Both the position numbers and the translations under genes were made by a program. Below are positions 1 to 12,654 of a stretch of DNA of 64,000 nt, in pieces. Each line of letters starts with the position of its first letter. The stretch's first letter is position 1. Origin of the DNA: Cinnamomum chago (taxonomy: Eukaryota > Streptophyta > Magnoliopsida > Laurales > Lauraceae); NCBI GenBank assembly GCA_038049695.1, contig CP142451.1, forward strand, positions 10,414,001 through 10,478,000, in the 5' to 3' direction. The notes beneath the pieces are model-generated. The model was not told the DNA's origin, ran no database searches, and saw nothing but the letters and a program-made list of their open reading frames with translations.

Positions 1-3000
1 ATTTAAAAAGAAGAAAAAACTACTAATGTAACTTTCAATCAAAATTATAACTGATCATTAATATATATTATAGACGTAGAAATTGATTTTGAAATTGGAG
101 TCCGATTTCGCAATCGATTGAGAAATTGGACTCTAATCTCAAATCAATTTGCGAAATTGGTTCTCAAATCAATTTCAAGAGATAAACTCTATCAATCAAT
201 TCAGAGTCCACTTTTGTTAAGCTTCTTTATGTGAATTCAAATTTTAATATATATCTATTATGGATAGGTGATTAAAGAGTGCAGATGAAAAAATCAAACT
301 TGTTCAATAACTCTATTCAACAAAGTTAAAATGAGTATTCTTTAGGTGAATTTAGAATTTTAATATATCTATTATGGTTAGAAAATCCTTAATGTTTGTA
401 ATTTTTAAAAGTAGATCATTGATAGTGATTTATACATATGGGCTCCACATATAATAAATTTTTTTTAAATGGGCCTCGTACTATAATTCCTAAAGATGGA
501 GCCACATGCAAATTTGCAATTGATTGTTTGATTTCGATTTTAATATTGACTTTATTTTATCTTCTTTCTAAAAAAAATAGAGAAACATCTTATCCGTTAT
601 GATTTCTCTTACGAAGATATTCATTCTCAAATAAAGATAAGACTTGAACTTTTATCAAAGAAGCATGGCTGACTTTCAGATCAGCCTAGCCGTGCCGTAC
701 CATACCATATCCCAATTAGGCCAATCAGTGCCACCCACGAGCTTGCCCACATGCCCATCATAATCTTTTATTCTTAAATTTGTTTATATAAATTAAAAAA
801 GACTTTGTGGACTTTTAGGATTTTCAACTTGAAATAAAATTGAAATTACTAGAATAAAAACATAAACATTGATATTAATTTACATAAGATTTGAAGTTTC
901 ATGCTTATTTATATAAAACTTATTATTTAATTTGTATAAATGTCGGGCTGCGCCATGCTTTGAACTGTAATAAATGGTATATTTGTTTGTTTTATATTTA
1001 TTTTTCATATTTGTTTGTTTTATATTTATTTTCTCATTAATTATTATCACATAAAATAACCACAAATTGGACGTATTTTTTTTTATTTTTTATTTTTTGG
1101 CCTAGGCTCGGCGCGGGCATGCTTTGTTAGTTATAAAATATTAAGTTAAGAGATTTTGGCTTTAATCTTGACCGTCGGTTATAATTTTGACTGACGGTTA
1201 TGTAACTACTCATGCAACTATACGCTCATTTTTCCATCAAACCACTCGTATTTCAGTTATTCTTATGTAACTATTTCTTGTTGCTCAAATTTCTCTATTT
1301 CTATTTTATCCAACTTGTCATATAGAAAGAGATGATTTATTTTAATATGTAATTATTTATCCTGCAGTGTAGGGAGATATTGTGCTGAGCACGGGTCATT
1401 GGACTAGTCCAAATTAAGATAGAAAACACTTTGCTATAATATACTATAATTGAATTCTTAAGATCCAAAAGCAACCCATACTTCATATTTTCTTTTCAAT
1501 TTGGCCGTTAGACATTGATACACTTTTAATATTGCTATTATTTTATGACCCAGGATATCCCTTGCGAGCCCAGCCATTGGACCTCTTTGGCTTCGGCCTA
1601 AGGAATTATCCGATTTTAACATGTACTATTCTCTGGGGGTTACGTACATGGCCACACATATTATCCGAACCACGCAAGGGGCGGGGATTCGCTTTTAATC
1701 ATGTACACGTAAAAATAAAAATAGAGGTAACTATGCTCTAGTATTCTTAATTTAAATAAAATAGTGCTTACCATGTTCTAGTATTCTTAATTTAAAATAA
1801 ATAAACCTTGTACAAACAGCAAAGAGCCTTGAATCTTTATGCTCATGCGCCAGCCACCAGGGCCAGAAGCGTGCAGAGACGACAAATTCTTGTCAAAAGT
1901 GTTTTAAAACATAATCATAGAAGATAGAAAAGCAACTCACTTTTTTAAAACTTTGCTGCTCTGTCCCATCCCATGCATTTGTAATAACAATCCATTTTAC
2001 CTTTACTTTACTTTACTTTTTATATTATGAACCACATGCCTCGTAATTAACACCAAATTCCCGATAGCGACGTGGATTGCAATCCACGCTCACCAAGTGG
2101 CACTTGCTCTCCTTTTAAGGAACTTTCATTGCAGTGGGCCAACAAAAAAGGCCCAGCGTAGGTCCAGCCTTATGGTTGGTTATCCAACGTAATAGATTTT
2201 AGAGTGAATAAGAAATACTATTTCGTCCAATTTAGATTTACAAACTATATAATAAAATCTCTTTCTTTCTCATTTAAAAGAAGCAATTGAAAAGGTGCTT
2301 TAGCTGACAAAAAAATTTATACCGTCAGACAAATCTTGATAGGATGAAAGTAGATCTGGACTCAATTGTAAAACTCCTTTTTAACTTGTCTAAATTTGGA
2401 CCCATTGACTCGATAGACCATCCGAGTCATAAACTCATAATAGTCCAAAGACAGAAAGGAATGGAATAAGTTAGTCAAACTCATGACCTTCCAAGTCTTT
2501 AGAAAAATGCCAAGACACACCAAGATCAATCATTCTTCCAAGTCTTTTAGAAAAATGCCACACACACCAAGATCAAATCATTCTTCCAAATTGAGCATAA
2601 ACGAAACTGTATCAACTGATTAATGTTATTGAAACATAGCACTTGTAACATGGCAAAGTAGATTAAAGAGGACGAGATTTATTGAAATGAGCTGAAGTAG
2701 TACCTGTCACAGTTCTTATGAGAAATGATGCTTTCATCAAATAAGGAATCCAACTATATTCCATTGAACTCCTTACCAGTAAAGTTACCCAACTGGCCCT
2801 AAAAAACCTAGGCATATTCTAAATATGAAACTGAATTTTTCTCACTGTTAAATTGAATTATATAAAGATTGTACCCAAGCATTTATTAAGGCTTCTAAAG
2901 CAATGTTTGTGGTGGTGTGATTGAAATAAAATTTTACCCAAAACCTAATTCACAAGGACACCTTTCTATCACACTATCCCCCTGCGATTGGCATGCTTTG

Positions 3001-3604
3001 GGTCTGAGTCGGGCTTTGAATTTTAACTCCTATGAACCAAAAAAAGTACCTCTCAAAGAGAAAATGCCCTCCTAAAAATAAATTAAAAAAAAAACCCTTA
3101 AATTTTGTCTCGGTTGACTAGGCCTAGACTGTGACCAAATCTGTTTTAACACTGAGCACTTTTTTTATACATTTTAACAATGGAACTCTCTCTCTTTTCT
3201 TTTTTTTAACATCACTAAATCTACGTATGCAGAGTCTCAGGCTCTCAGCTAGAGCTGTCCAATCTCCTTCCAAAATAATATAAGAAAACCCATGCCATCA
3301 ATGATCAATATTCACATTTATTTTGGGAAAGGAACTTAGCAGTCCCTCATTCAATTATTCCACCTTTTGGGGCTGGGAGGGGGACCCTGGGGACCATGTG
3401 CATGGATAGCCTACTTTCCTACTCATCTTGTCACAGCTGTCACAAATTTCTACAATATTTTGGAAATATTAATAATAATAATCATCTAATTAATAAAACA
3501 ATAATTTTCCAACAACATAATAAATTTTCAAAACATCAATAAAACAAAAAATGTAGTGAAAAATCACAATGATAACAGTGTAAAGTTGGAAGACAAGTGT
3601 GTAT
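1..3604. other. AT-rich intergenic stretch, no gene recognised
   Basis: No open frame here resembles a known protein and nothing shows a convincing splice structure. It contains three small direct tandem duplications: a 28-bp unit at 979-1034, a unit of period 40 around 1735-1805, and a unit of period 47 at 2491-2590. The rest is AT-rich with homopolymer runs. Confidence 0.6.
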
Positions 3605-3715
3605 CCCGAGAAGCGCGACCTATTTGAGGATTTGACCCGGGATCAACTGAAATGGCAAAACAGGATTCATGTGGCTGATGTGAACATAGTTGGGACAAAG
3701 ATTGATGATGATCCT
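3605..3715 (+). mobile_element. RTE-type LINE 3' terminal fragment
   Basis: A short frame reads as the C-terminal tail of a plant RTE-clade LINE reverse transcriptase: it includes DLTRDQLKWQNRIHVAD, then VGTKI, and runs into a GAT-repeat tail. Plant RTE elements typically end in such a short trinucleotide tail. The same stretch recurs in decayed form at 11640-11757 (R-N-R-I-H, then I-V-G-T-R, then five GAT units), which supports a dispersed repeat over a host exon. The fragment is heavily 5'-truncated. I could not find a target-site duplication. A host exon fragment is the less likely alternative. Confidence 0.55.
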
Positions 3716-5311
3716 GACATTTTCCAGACAATAATTTTTGAAGGATTACTGTGACAGGGATTGGTACTGACCCTAGGACCCATCTTGGATCATTGGAGAT
3801 CAGTTGCTATGCACCTTTCATAACCTGTATGGCTGTATGTGACACTGCAAAATGAAAACAATTATAGACAATGTTCTGGGCGGGATTCATTGAGCCCTGA
3901 ATTGTATCTACTATTCTCATGGTTTGGTGGTTGGGTTATGCCTAAAAAACACGTATCCCTCTATGAGACTCCAAAAAGGTGGGGAGAATCCGAGAGCTGG
4001 ATAAGGGATTCAAGGGGAAAAAAAAAAGACCATAAAGTGATCCCAGGTTTGAAATGAACAAATATTTCATAAAACCAATTCCTGGGCTAACCTGGCACAG
4101 TAAGAAAATGTTTGCAAGCTCTAATTTGTAGTTTATGTTCATTATGGAGATTACCTAAGAGTTATTTACTTGATACAATTTATTTTTTTTATTTTCCACT
4201 ATATTTCATTTTTTGCTACATCATGCACGATACAATTTGGCACAACATAGAAATGAAGAATTTAGGATCCCACCAATTGTAATGTTCATTTAGTTTAAAG
4301 TTTCCAAATTGCTTGATAATACATTTTTACCTTCTAAGCTGTCACACCTCCAGCTAAATGCTGTAATTCTTATAATCCAACTGTTTCTAGTTTGAAATGT
4401 TTGTCTTAAAGGGATATGCAAGCTCTGAACATTGGGAAGATTGTCAATTTGGAATTGAACTGGAAGGTAATTGTGGAAAGAGATCGGAATGGGAGATGAA
4501 ATGAATTGCTGGGTCCTGAGCCTTAGGAAGAGCTTGGCGAGCTTCTCACATCTCTGTAAATATTAGGTTTTGGGCCCCCACAAGACAAAACAACCGAAAC
4601 CAGTCATCTTTTTCTGCTAATAGTCGAATCAGAAAACAGACAAGGGAAATAAAAATAAGAACATCGAGAACATGCAAGGAAAACTCTATCCAGCAGGAAT
4701 CATATGCTCAAGACAACCAGTTCCAAGATAAGTTAAGTAAGTTTTAACAAACAATACTCGATGACTTCGCCATGACAGTAGTTAGGTGATCAGTCAACAG
4801 TGACCTGGGGATTTTCCTTCATAAGTGCTGTGTTACTCATCCTTCTCCAGTTCCATTAACACATTTGGGCAAGTACAACTGCAATGATTGTAAAAAATAA
4901 TTTTTTTTTTTTTTTTTGCAACCATTTTCTCGTGTTATTTTGTCTGGTAGCACAGCCAACATTACAGCTCTCTAATAAACTTTCAACTACTGACCTAGAT
5001 GAAAAACGAGTGTGGTCATAAAGGAAAGAATGCACTTCTGTTTGATACCAAACTATGCTCGTGGGAAACCGTATAACATAAATGTTGAAAATATTGAAAG
5101 AAACAGAATCAGAATACCATGCCACAATGGAATTAGAAACTCAACCTGATACAGCATAGTAATGGAAAAGTGACCAAAAGAGATCTACATAAAGGATTCC
5201 ATCTAAAACAATGAGTTCCAGAGAGAGAGTTTCTCATATTGGCTTGCATAGTCTACCATGGCAAAACAAATGCATATTGCACTTAAGCTGGCTTCACTAA
5301 AACATTTGACA
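3716..5311. other. intergenic, no gene recognised
   Basis: Only short open frames without recognisable domains. Frames at 3839-4142 overlap on both strands and look like chance. A poly-T tract sits near 4900. Confidence 0.5.
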
Positions 5312-6130
5312 TTTTCACATTGTTAACATATGAAAGTGGATAGCTTGGAGAGGGTGAAAGGTAAATGTTGCCCAACGGGCAAAAGCTGATTAGGTGTGTT
5401 CCATTAGTTTGGGAAAAGAGCGACTCTGCCTCCTTTAGAGAAATTAGTTTCTTGGATTGAAGAGGTGAAAGACCATTCTTGTGCTGCCAGGTGGCCTTCA
5501 CTTGGGCTGAGCACAGCCAAATTAGCAGCAGATTTGTTAGGTAAGGACAGTATCAATCAACATAATCTCCTATTTGATACATAATGCTACCGTCTTTTTG
5601 TTGTTGCCAGTATCTATCAAACTAGTCTCCTATTTGATATGTGTTGCTACTGTCTTTTTGTTTTTTTTCAGTGTTTCCCCTTCAGTGAAGTCGTGCCTCC
5701 CTCGCATTGGTCCTATTGTTGAATTTTTCTAGATCCTTTTTCTTCACAAAACCTCCCCTTCTCCCCTTTTCACATTGTTAACATATGAAAGTGGATAGCT
5801 TGGACAAGGGTGAAATGTAGATGTCGCCCTGTCGGCAAAAGGTGATTAGGCGTGTTCCATTAGTTGGGCAAAAGGGCAGCTCTGCCTCCTCGGTGGATTA
5901 GTTATTGGACTGAAGAGGTGAAAGACGTACTCTCAGGCAGCCAGAGCCAGGTGGCCTTCACTCATGCTTAGGGCAACCAACTCAGCAGCAGATTTGTTAG
6001 GTAAGGACAGTATCTATCAAACTAGTCTCCTGTTTGATATGTGTTGCTACTGTCTTTTTGTTGTTTGTCAGTGTTTACCCATCAGTGGAGCTGTGCGTCT
6101 CGCCCCCAACCCCCCCAAATACCATCTCCG
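5312..6130. repeat. 455-bp tandem duplication with a nested 60-bp duplication
   Basis: The segment starting at 5312 (TTTTCACATTGTTAACATA) recurs at 5767 and stays recognisable to about 6130, with scattered substitutions and small indels. Inside the first copy a 60-bp unit is itself duplicated (5549-5608 and 5609-5668), while the second copy has a single unit. So the 60-bp event is specific to copy one, or one unit was lost from copy two. No protein family was recognised in either copy. Confidence 0.85.
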
Positions 6131-6487
6131 CACCCCACAAAAAGACAAATAAATAAGAAAAGGAAAAAAAGCACCACCTGTGAGAAGGGTGAGAGGACTA
6201 ATAGATTACTTAATCATGATCAGTGTAATACAACAGCATGTTTCCTTCTGCAAAGGAATGGGCAAATCTGAAGGAGAGTGATACAAGAAACAATATTTGA
6301 AACTTTGAGGAAGAACTGGGAGAGGAATTTGTATCTGGGATAAAATTAATGGTGACCGACGGATGAAAAGACTAGGTTTTTCCTAAAAGTCCTATTAGTG
6401 TGCTGATTGATGGCATCAATATCTACCCCCGTAAATCACCAAATATAATAGGAAAACTTGAGAACATAGTGGCATCTAGAGAGAACC
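6131..6487. other. intergenic spacer, no gene recognised
   Basis: Short stretch between the tandem duplication and the solo LTR. No coding or RNA feature was seen. It ends in GAACC at 6483-6487, which is the left target-site duplicate of the next element. Confidence 0.5.
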
Positions 6488-6977
6488 TGTGAGAACCCGA
6501 CCCATAATTTCCTGGATTACTGTTGTTTTATTTGTGGATTAGTTTCTTTTTGTGGGATTAGTGTTTGTTGGGTTGAGTTTGTGAGCTAGAATGGTTTTTC
6601 ACTAGTTTTGGGGAGTTTTGAGTGCCTTTGTGATTAGTGACTTTGCGCGTGATTGGGGGATTATTCGAAATTTCAGATAATTCTTGTTTTAGCCTCGTTT
6701 GACTTAGTTTGTTAATCTCTACAACTTTCGTGTTCACTCCGTACCCATTCGAAGCTCCGAAAATCAGTTTTTCCAGCCCTGGGTGTAAAATCGCTCTTTT
6801 CACATTGAATCTGGACCCAAATTTCGAGATCCCAGAACCATGCCAAAATTATACTTTTTGAAAACTAGATTTTATGAGAAACATTTTTCTCTTCTTCGTC
6901 GATCGCATCCGAGGCCCAGAAATTGATGTTTTAATCCCGACAAGTTTACGTGATGGCGGGGCCCACACCCACCCTTT

Positions 6978-6984
6978 TATAAAA
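6978..6984 (+). promoter_or_regulatory. TATA box within the solo LTR
   Basis: TATAAAA in a CCCTTTTATAAAAGGG context, followed within 30 bp by a CT-rich stretch. This arrangement is typical of plant LTR promoters. Activity is unknown. Confidence 0.5.
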
Positions 6985-8009
6985 GGGATCAGCCCCTCTC
7001 TTCCTCTCCCATTCGTTCCAGCACACTTGAGGGGGGAGGAACTTCAGCTCCATAGGGCTTTTGCCCTTTTCTTCTTCCCCTTCTTGCTTCCTTTCACAAA
7101 ACCCACCTCCAAACCTTGCAAAATAGAGATTGGAGCTCAACTTCTTCTTCTCCATCCTTCTAGCTTCCCATGGACACCATTATTGTACAAATCTCAGCTG
7201 GGCAGCCCCTATTTCAAGCTTCTTCTTGTTGATTGATGGCCCTAGAGGTAAGGACTTCTTTCCATCTTCTATTGTTGAGCTATGGCTTTCCCTTAGGTTC
7301 TATTTCCTAATTTGGTTTGAGCCCATTCCTTGTCTTTCATTGTTTGACCCATTTTAGGGTTTGTTTTGGGGGTTTTGCTTGTAGTTTTGGAGCTTGGATT
7401 TGGAAGAGTGTTTAAGCTTGATTTCTTGATTAGAAGACCCAAGGCAAGTGGATGAATGGATCGTTTTGATTATTGACATGTTTTGTGAGAAAAGCTTGAT
7501 TCATTAATAGTTTTGATGATTTTAATACTTGTCTTTTGCTATGATTAATAGATTTCGAAATGTGCTTATTGATGAGTCTATTTCTCTCTTGTTCATACTT
7601 GGAAATGTATGCATCATGTTGTCAAGATTTCAAATGGTTTCAAATAAATGAGTTTTCTCTACCTTGAGATTGATTGTGAATGGAAAGAATGGAAAGGGAG
7701 AAATTTGAAATGAGGAGAATGGAAGTGTTGAATGATGCATTTGAGGAGCTTTTTAGCTCATTTGATGTTTTGAAAACATTGGTTTATAGTTTCCATTATT
7801 TCTTGTTAATAGCGCAATGGATCCTTGTGATTAGTGGGTTTCTTCTCTCTTTGGTGATTGAATGTAAAAAGATGGAGGTATTTGGGATGGATGTTTGTGA
7901 AATTTGATGGCGTATGGGAGGAGCTTTTAGCTCATTTTATTGTATGAAGATGAATGGGAATGAAGGAAAATGGTTTAAGGGAGGAAAAGGGCTCAAATTT
8001 GGTTACGGA

Positions 8010-8330
8010 AGGGTTTTTCCGCACCTTGCGGTCAGCCAGCGGTCACCTATCGGCTAGCCGCCTGGTTACTGGCGACTAACCGCTAGATAACCGCACAGCC
8101 GCGGTCACTTTTCCAGAGAGCTTGACTTCTTCCCCAAAGGTGCGGTCAGCCACACGGTTAGCCAATGGCTAACTGCCGAACCCATCGGCGGCTAACCGCT
8201 AGCCAACCGAACCATTTCGGTTACTTTTCCAGTAAGCTGCACTTTGTCAGGCCAACCGCGGTCAGCCAGCGGCTAATCGCTGAACCCAGCGGCGACTAAC
8301 AGCCAGCTGACCACTAGGTGACCGAAATCA
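8010..8330. repeat. GC-rich degenerate repeat array inside the solo LTR
   Basis: Short interleaved units built from GCGGTCAGCCAGCGG and CTAACCGCTAG variants recur many times, in both orientations, in a block far more GC-rich than its surroundings. Two longer similar passages both include a CACTTTTCCAG or TACTTTTCCAG step (near 8110 and 8220), which suggests an internal tandem duplication. Frequent GGCTAG/CTAGCC inverted motifs could fold into hairpins. Confidence 0.7.
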
Positions 8331-8945
8331 CCCAGAAACCCTGAAACGAAGAGAAATGAAGAGAAATGGAAGGGGTTTCTATCCTAATCATTTGTGAACC
8401 CTTTTAGAGAATGATGGGGATTGTTCATAGGGAGATACGTACGAAGCCCGTTTGAGAAGGGAACCATGTCACAAAGATTCATTGAAGTTTTGAATTCACA
8501 AAAGTGTATAAGGAGCCCGGAATGTCTTCAAATTCAAAAAGTACTAGGTCTATATCGAAATCGACATACGGGACCCCTATTCACCTTAAACAAACCAAGA
8601 AATCTCTATTTTACCCGAAAGTGTATTAGTTCATTGTATTTCCTTATTCCCGAGACTTACATTACATGACTTGTTTTCCCGAAAGCATCAAAGTTACACT
8701 GGTAACAGTTACTTGTCCCAAAATGTATTGCCCGACGTGAAATGACAATTGTGCCTTGAGCATTGAGTGCGACGTAGAATCCGATGGCCACGGACTCCGG
8801 GTTGTAACGCCACGAAAGCTTCTGCAAAATATTCAGAGTGTGTTGGAATGTGTCGTCTTCACACACGCGGATTTTGGGAGAAAATATAATTATTCTTAAT
8901 CCCATTCGCGCCTCCAAGGTTCTGGTTTGGGGGCGTGACAGAACC

Positions 8946-9650
8946 ACATAATGATGCTCCCCCTAAGACCTTTTCCACCATAATAAAAGCAAGATGAATC
9001 CTCTCAAAGAACTAAAAATCCAAGGAAACATAACAGTTTTTGATAGGGTAATATTCTAGCGCATCCGGTGTGCACGTTCTTACTATCCACACTGGTCACT
9101 GTGGACCACCAAAACTCATGGGACATGAGGGGATGGAAAACCCACTCATGATGGACCTAGATATAAAAATGGGGTCAATTTCATGCCTCTAACCTCTTGA
9201 TCCACAGTCCAAAAAATCCTCTGCTTGAGCTTCCAAAGATAAAGGTACATGAACATGACGTTGTGAGGGTATGGAAGAATAGCCAATGGGGTACTCTCCA
9301 AGCTAGAGGCTTAGGAAAGGTCATCTAGGTCTCACACCAAAGACAAGAAAACTCACGAGAGAGGGAACTCATAACTTCTATTCAAATTGCAATGTTCGAC
9401 TAAGAGGATTACAACTAAAAAGACTAATTACTATTATTTGGGAACACATAAAATAGAAACTATCTAGTTTTTCTCTAAATCATGGCAACTACTAAGAATT
9501 TAGGAAATCCTCTAGAAGTTTGTAAAGTAAGAAAGTGTGTTGGGAAAACACATCTTGGAGAAAAAAAGAAAGTGCGTTGGGAAAACACGTCTTGGGTAAT
9601 TTTCCTCTTTATTGGGCCTTGTTGAACTTGGGCCTTGGGCCAGTAGTTCT
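8946..9650. other. intergenic spacer, no gene recognised
   Basis: No recognisable coding region. A short direct repeat occurs near 9536-9595 (two copies of a phrase containing GTGTTGGGAAAACAC or GCGTTGGGAAAACAC). It ends at the tail of a minus-strand LINE. Confidence 0.5.
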
Positions 9651-10705
9651 TTTTTTTTTAAAGGGTGACTGAAATTCATTGCTTAAAGAGACTGTACAGT
9701 ATAAGATGGATATATTGCATACAAAAAAATCACCGGAGTGGAGAGCAAACAAGATTGAAAAAGGAAAGGAGCTAAGCCCCCAAAAAATGGGGCAATAACC
9801 CCCAAAACTAATTAAAAAAAAAAAAAAAAAACCACTAAGGACCAATGGTCAGAGCGTTTTTCCTGACTCCTTTGGCAAGTTTATCAGCTACTTCATTGAC
9901 CGATCGCTTTATATGGTGGAAAGAGACATTCAAAGCACCCGAGATTTGTATCACCTCTTCGAAGACATCTAAAAGGTACTAAAGAGGGGTAGAAGACTTG
10001 GTTGCCCATTGAATGACACAGTAAGAATCCCCTTCCACAGTTAATCTTTGGGGTTGAAAGCTCGAAGCTTGTCGAAGACTGATGTTAAGAGCAAGAAGTT
10101 CAACTTTGTTAATTGAGCAAACACCAACTGGACCTGAGTAGGAAAGAAGGATGGTTCCTTCCTCATTCCAAATAACACCCCCCAAACCCGCCATACCAGG
10201 ATTTCTGGCGGCACTACCATCAAAATTGAGTTTGAGAGCACCTGTAGGTGGAGCACATCATCTAGGGGAGATTCGCAGGTGGTGAGCTCTGGAAAAGGCT
10301 ACTTCCTTCTAGTTGTGCATAATGATATTCACTGAGATGCCTTTGAAAGTAGGAAGGGGAGAGACCCAAGTTGCCACTAAATACTTAACTTTGTCAGGTA
10401 ATTTATCAACTTCAGAAGATTTGCCTTCAAAACACCTCAAGTTTCTCTCTTTCAAAATAGTCCATATGTTTGCAAAGAAAGAGAGATTCCACATCGTTCT
10501 TCCCCTCCTAGGTCCCACACCAAACCTCCAAAACTCAAATTGAGGAGATAGAATGGGGGAGGGGGCTGACCACATGAAATCATCTGAGGATAGCCTTCCA
10601 CAGGTGGTAAGCAACAAAACAACCATTTGATGCCCATCAAAGTCTGCATTGAATTCTTTAAGAACTAATGGACGTAAACAAATAACACGTCCACCTACCA
10701 TAGGG
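9651..10705 (-). mobile_element. 5'-truncated decayed LINE (L1-like), RNase H end
   Basis: On the minus strand the order is: the end of the reverse-transcriptase zinc-binding region (10701-10309, with ILKERNLRCFEGKSSE), a plant LINE RNase H domain (about 10250-9840, with LNFDGSAARNPGMAGLGGVI, then VELLALNISL, then VEGDS), the RNase H end VNEVADKLAKG, a stop, a 3' UTR, and an A tail that appears as a T run at 9651-9659. A premature stop breaks the RNase H frame near 9978, and the zinc-binding part is separated by frame changes, so it is dead. The reverse transcriptase and endonuclease regions are missing, which fits ordinary 5' truncation. I found no clear target-site duplication. Confidence 0.8.
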
Positions 10706-11445
10706 TGGGCGCTCTATACAGTAATGAAATTAAAAAAAAAATTGAAGTGAATTGTAATCAGATAGATCTAGAGTTTTTTCAAACCATTTGAATTGCTACT
10801 TGATCCCAATGGTTCAAAAAAACTTGCACAAACCTTCTTTATATAATATACGGGATGATGCTCATATGTATTCTTCAGGCCCTTTCTTCAATTAGTTGTT
10901 AATGTGAATGAACCATAACTATGTAGTCCTATTCCTAATAGATTGACCCCAAAATAACATATCCAAATTATAAGAAACCTTTGGTAGGTGCAAACCTCCG
11001 GGTGCGGTGAGCCAGTGACTATCAAGGGAGTCCCATGTGTTAACGGTTTGGATGGATCATAAGGTGGGCCCGCTTGAAGGTCTCACCATGAGGATACACC
11101 ATAAGGAAGTACAGGAACATTTCCCCCATACAAGGTTATAGTACTCATCTAGTGTGCAAGCACCTCAACATGGGGCCCCACCTGAGACTGGGATTGGGAC
11201 TACATCTCTGCAAAAAATCAGCCCCATCCCTAAATCCTATCATCTCCATCCGGGCCCCACAAGTTTAACGGTGTACAATCCGTTCGGATGGGTGTATAGT
11301 CGATCCAACGATCCATTCCATTCATATGAGTGAAAAACCCAGCGGCCATGATTTCGGGGGGCGAGGGGCGGAGGGGTTCCAACTGGATGGACCACCAGGT
11401 GGGGGCACAAAATAACCATCCTACACACACAGCTACAAAGACAAT
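10706..11445. other. intergenic, no gene recognised
   Basis: Opens with a short A run at 10730-10740 preceded by a phrase resembling LINE 3' ends (TACAGTAATGAAATT), possibly the stub of a second LINE. The remainder has no supported gene. The overlapping minus-strand frames at 11230-11430 resemble no family. Confidence 0.4.
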
Positions 11446-11484
11446 TAAAATTTTAGGACTACGTCTTGACCGAATGATTTGAAC

Positions 11485-11757
11485 TCTGTCGGTGTAAACT
11501 TTGTCGATTTTTATAGCTAGCCAGTCCCAAGCCCGGCCAAAGAGAAGAGGGTTGCGTTAGGTAGGTGACAACAAGCATAAAACTTGTTACAACTCAAACA
11601 TGAATTTTAAGAAAATAGCATTCCACGATCATAATAGTGTATTCCCTACTATCTATCTGAGGATTTGGCCCAAAAATAGATCGGAATAGAGAAATAGAAT
11701 TCATTTAGTTGATTCCATCATTGTTGGGACAAGGCTCTGATGATGATGATGATGATC
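11485..11757 (+). mobile_element. 5'-truncated RTE LINE inserted in the left LTR
   Basis: The left LTR is interrupted. CTTGACCGAATGATTTGA at about 11467 is repeated as CTTGACTAAATGATTTGA at 11758, matching an 18-bp imperfect target-site duplication. The insert ends in five GAT units, and just before them carries the decayed RTE tail also seen near 3605-3715. It contains stop codons and is inactive. Confidence 0.6.
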
Positions 11758-12654
11758 TTGACTAAATGATTTGATCTATACTATTGTGAATTGCCAATGA
11801 CTACTTATAAAGTACAACCAAAGATGTCCTCTCAAACTAGGAAACCTAATTTTAATTCTATCTAAACTGAAACTCACTCTCAAAAGTCAAAATTACAAAT
11901 AATCAGCTTAGGCTAAACACCATGTGTCTGTTTCCTTTTGCAACTGTTTTAATGAGGAACTTTATTATCTTGAACTTCAGCACACAACTTTGACAGATCT
12001 TCACTTTGCTCTTGCAACTTGACGGAAGAAGGAGATAAAAATTAAAATTTCATGTGCTCCACCACACAAATTCACACTCAACAACATTGTTGATTAAACT
12101 GACCCAAGGTATGCTTCACGGCATATTCGATGAGCCTGAATGTTACACATCATTCTCACACAAAACTAATAACGAACACTCAACCATAATGATTACTAGG
12201 ATTCACAATACCAAGTAATATGGAGCCATCATAGAGATTTCTCCCTCTAACTTGAATAATCTCAAAAATTAAACTTTTGTGATGAAAACTGAACACTTGA
12301 TATTGCAGATCCAAAGTCCTAAATAACTTTCTGTTGCACCGTTCTGATTTGATTGCAATAAATATAACCCCTTCTTGATTAATGTTTTTCCAAAAATGTC
12401 CATTGTGCTTTGCTGGTTGTCACCATCTATCTGTAAGCCCATCTCTATTGTTTCAGCCCTTTTTAAAGTCTATCAGAGCTGGTGGCCCACTAGATCAAAC
12501 ACATGGATAATGCAGCTTCATGAACCAAACAAAATTAAGAGAGGCTTGATAAATATGAGTAGATCTCATCTTCATAAGTGTGCCAGTGAAAAACATTGAC
12601 TCACTACTACAATCTGTTGCTAATTTGTTTGTGGGTCAGGTCAACCCAGACCAA

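Larger units (their letters stand above)
6488..8940 (+). mobile_element. probable solo LTR (2.45 kb, Ty3/gypsy-like)
   Basis: The segment begins TGTGAGAACCCGACCC and ends GGGGGCGTGACA, so it has TG...CA termini within a short TGT/ACA inverted repeat. It is flanked on both sides by the same 5 bases, GAACC (6483-6487 and 8941-8945), as expected for integrase-made target-site duplication. A TATAAAA box lies at 6978-6984, about 490 bp in, followed by a pyrimidine-rich leader. There is no gag-pol, primer-binding site or second LTR, so a solo LTR left by LTR-LTR recombination is the simplest reading. The length suits long-LTR plant gypsy lineages such as Tekay/Del, but the lineage is inferred. The orientation is taken from the TATA box. 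Confidence 0.7.

Noticed and set aside
3839-4142. Overlapping frames on opposite strands
   Set aside because: No similarity to known proteins, no codon or splice support, and mutual overlap.
6874-7357. Overlapping frames on both strands near the LTR TATA box
   Set aside because: They fall inside the solo LTR leader, overlap each other and match no family.
10313-10543. Plus-strand frame of 76 codons
   Set aside because: Antisense shadow of the LINE zinc-binding region on the minus strand.
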